DNA of 7,828 nucleotides from assembly GCA_002371625.1 (NCBI GenBank), contig DFFV01000060.1, forward strand, positions 1-7,828, written 5' to 3'. Origin of the DNA: Ruminococcus sp. UBA3767 (GTDB taxonomy: Bacteria; Bacillota; Clostridia; Oscillospirales; Ruminococcaceae). Of the stretch, positions 6,356-7,828 are shown piece after piece. Under the pieces are notes generated by a model, which saw only the letters and a list, made by a program, of their open reading frames with translations, did no database searches and was not told the DNA's origin. The translations under genes and the position numbers were made by a program. Position 1 is the stretch's first letter, and every line of letters begins with the position of its first letter.

Positions 6356-7636
6356 ATGCTTGATATCAAACTTGTACGCTCAAACCCCGAGCTTGTGAAG
6401 GAAAATATCAAAAAGAAATTTCAGGATGAAAAGCTGGTGCTTGTTGACGAGGTGCTGGAGCTTGATGAAAAGTTCAGGGCTTCAAAGACAAAGTGCGATG
6501 AGCTGAGAAACAAGAGAAAGACCATGTCCAAGGAGATCGGCGGTCTTATGGGCAAGGGAATGAAGGACGAGGCTGAAAAGGTCAAGGCTGAGGTAACGGC
6601 TATCGGTGAGGAGCTGGAGCGGCTTGCTGAGGACGAGAAGAAATATGAGGCTCAGATAAGAGAGAGGATGCTGGTCATCCCGAATATCATTGACGAGAGC
6701 GTACCTATCGGCAAGGACGACAGCGAGAACGTTGAGATAGAGCGTTTCGGCGAGCCTGTTGTTCCTGATTTTGAGGTGCCTTACCATGTTGACATAATGG
6801 AGAAGTTCGACGGCATTGACCTTGATGCTGCAAGAAGGACTTCGGGCAATGGCTTTTACTACCTCAAGGGCGACATCGCAAGACTGCACTCGGCAATTCT
6901 TTCTTACGCAAGAGATTTTATGATAGACAGAGGCTTCACATATTATGTTCCGCCTTTCATGATACGTTCTGACGTTGTTACGGGCGTTATGAGCTTTTCT
7001 GAGATGGAGAACATGATGTACAAGATAGAGGGCGAGGATCTTTATCTCATCGGTACATCGGAGCACTCGATGATAGGAAAGTTCATTGACACTATAACTC
7101 CCGAGAGTGAGCTTCCAAAGACGCTTACGAGCTATTCGCCGTGCTTCAGAAAAGAGGTCGGCGCACACGGCATAGAGGAGCGTGGAGTTTACAGGATACA
7201 TCAGTTCGAGAAGCAGGAAATGATAGTTGTCTGCAAGCCTGAGGATTCGATGAAGTGGTACGACAAGCTGTGGCAGAACAGCGTTGATTTCTTCCGCACC
7301 CTTGATATCCCCGTAAGGACACTTGAGTGCTGCTCGGGTGACCTGGCAGACCTGAAGGTAAAGAGCTGCGACGTTGAGGCGTGGAGCCCGAGACAGAAGA
7401 AGTATTTTGAGGTAGGCTCATGCTCTAACCTCGGTGATGCGCAGGCAAGAAGACTTGCGATAAGAGTTAAGGGTGCGGACGGACAGAAATATTACGCACA
7501 TACCCTCAACAACACGGTCGTTGCTCCGCCGAGAATGCTGATAGCATTCCTTGAAAACAACCTCAGGGCAGACGGCAGCGTAGCTATCCCCGAGCCTTTG
7601 AGAATGTATATGGGCGGAAAAACTCAGCTCGGATAA
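6356..7636 (+). CDS. serS: Seryl-tRNA synthetase
   Basis: SerRS charges tRNA-Ser with serine in the cytoplasm, using ATP; it also charges tRNA-Sec where that exists. The 426 residues fit the family (about 420-430). The N-terminal MLDIKLVRSNPELV is characteristic and is followed by a charged antiparallel coiled-coil arm (about 27-105) that binds the long variable arm of the tRNA. The class II catalytic core has the serine-binding TSE (234-236), motif 2 around CFRKEVGAHG (263-272) with ERGVYRIHQFEKQE (275-288), CDVEAWSP (338-345), GSCSN (354-358) and motif 3 with NNTVVAPPRML (385-395, Arg393). It ends in the usual IPEPLRMYMGG. The GTSEHSM and FRKEVGAHG segments look more like the archaeal/eukaryal-type SerRS than the E. 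coli enzyme (TAEVPxTN, FRSEAGSAG). AAGGAG lies nine bases before the ATG. Confidence 0.97.
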   Translation: MLDIKLVRSNPELVKENIKKKFQDEKLVLVDEVLELDEKFRASKTKCDELRNKRKTMSKEIGGLMGKGMKDEAEKVKAEVTAIGEELERLAEDEKKYEAQIRERMLVIPNIIDESVPIGKDDSENVEIERFGEPVVPDFEVPYHVDIMEKFDGIDLDAARRTSGNGFYYLKGDIARLHSAILSYARDFMIDRGFTYYVPPFMIRSDVVTGVMSFSEMENMMYKIEGEDLYLIGTSEHSMIGKFIDTITPESELPKTLTSYSPCFRKEVGAHGIEERGVYRIHQFEKQEMIVVCKPEDSMKWYDKLWQNSVDFFRTLDIPVRTLECCSGDLADLKVKSCDVEAWSPRQKKYFEVGSCSNLGDAQARRLAIRVKGADGQKYYAHTLNNTVVAPPRMLIAFLENNLRADGSVAIPEPLRMYMGGKTQLG

Positions 7637-7765
7637 TAAACCGGAATATAAAAACAAATGCACTATGCTAAGGTAGGTACCTATATAGAAGATTTATAAA
7701 ACGTTTTGCGGAACATCTTTTATTGCGAAGGACTGTTTCCTAACTGCATTTCTTGACCATAACTA

Positions 7766-7805
7766 TTTTTACCCCCCGATGGTTTTATCCATCGTGGGGT
7801 AAAAA
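7766..7805. repeat. Long near-perfect palindrome near the right edge
   Basis: TTTTTACCCC (7766-7775) and CGATGG (7777-7782) pair with CCATCG (7789-7794) and GGGGTAAAAA (7796-7805), giving 16 pairs with a single C/T mismatch and a TTTTAT loop. In both orientations the T-run precedes the stem and As follow it, so it is not an ordinary rho-independent terminator. The window ends 23 bases later with AGGAAAGGG, which looks like a ribosome binding site for a gene just outside. Such a hairpin before a start codon occurs at the left end of IS200/IS605 elements, but no transposase is visible here. The 129 bases between serS and the palindrome hold a 10-bp palindrome TAGGTACCTA (7674-7683) and no clear serS terminator. 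Confidence 0.75.
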
Positions 7806-7828
7806 TCATTAAGAGTTTTAGGAAAGGG

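Noticed and set aside
6482..7201. 239-codon minus-strand open frame inside serS
   Set aside because: It is a shadow of the strongly supported serS frame, caused by its codon bias. No start signal or domain is visible.
7766..7805. Rho-independent terminator for serS
   Set aside because: The stem is strong, but the T-run precedes it and As follow it in both directions, so the U-tract needed for intrinsic termination is missing.

Overview
The window looks like chromosomal DNA of a Gram-positive anaerobe of the Clostridia, most likely a Ruminococcus-like Oscillospiraceae. This is an inference from moderate GC content, strong AGGAGG-type ribosome binding sites, the style of the LexA, MurC and SerRS proteins, and a candidate LexA operator of the Firmicutes GAAC-N4-GTTC type. 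The species cannot be fixed from the sequence alone. Most of the window is well-ordered core genome. The less ordinary parts are the 815-base gap between murC and serS and the last ~60 bases.

Layout. (1) Bases 1-2649, plus strand: the 3' end of an ABC transporter operon. It holds the C-terminal part of an ATPase, cut by the window edge exactly at the H-loop histidine, then two ABC-2 type permeases, both 379 residues, the second overlapping the first by 14 bases. (2) Bases 2661-2687: a compact bidirectional terminator shared with the convergent operon. (3) Bases 2690-5540, minus strand: a three-gene unit transcribed murC -> lexA -> zinc-ribbon membrane protein. Its only visible promoter lies upstream of murC, and a candidate LexA box sits at the predicted transcription start. 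LexA may therefore control its own operon through murC, coupling a peptidoglycan precursor enzyme to the SOS response. (4) Bases 5541-6355: a divergent intergenic region with no convincing gene. It is packed with inverted repeats (about 5753-6055), including an 88-base element whose arms pair over 14 + 8 bp, and may be a mobile or repetitive element or a structured RNA. (5) Bases 6267-7636, plus strand: a near-consensus sigma-A promoter, a short leader with a hairpin, and serS. (6) Bases 7637-7828: a tail ending in a long near-perfect palindrome followed by a Shine-Dalgarno-like sequence at the edge, possibly the start of another gene or of an IS200/IS605-type element.

The genes do not form one pathway. 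They are an export or drug-type ABC transporter, cell-wall synthesis coupled to DNA-damage regulation, and translation. No complete novel system is evident. The items most worth checking are the putative SOS control of murC-lexA, the repeat-rich gap, and the palindrome at the right edge.
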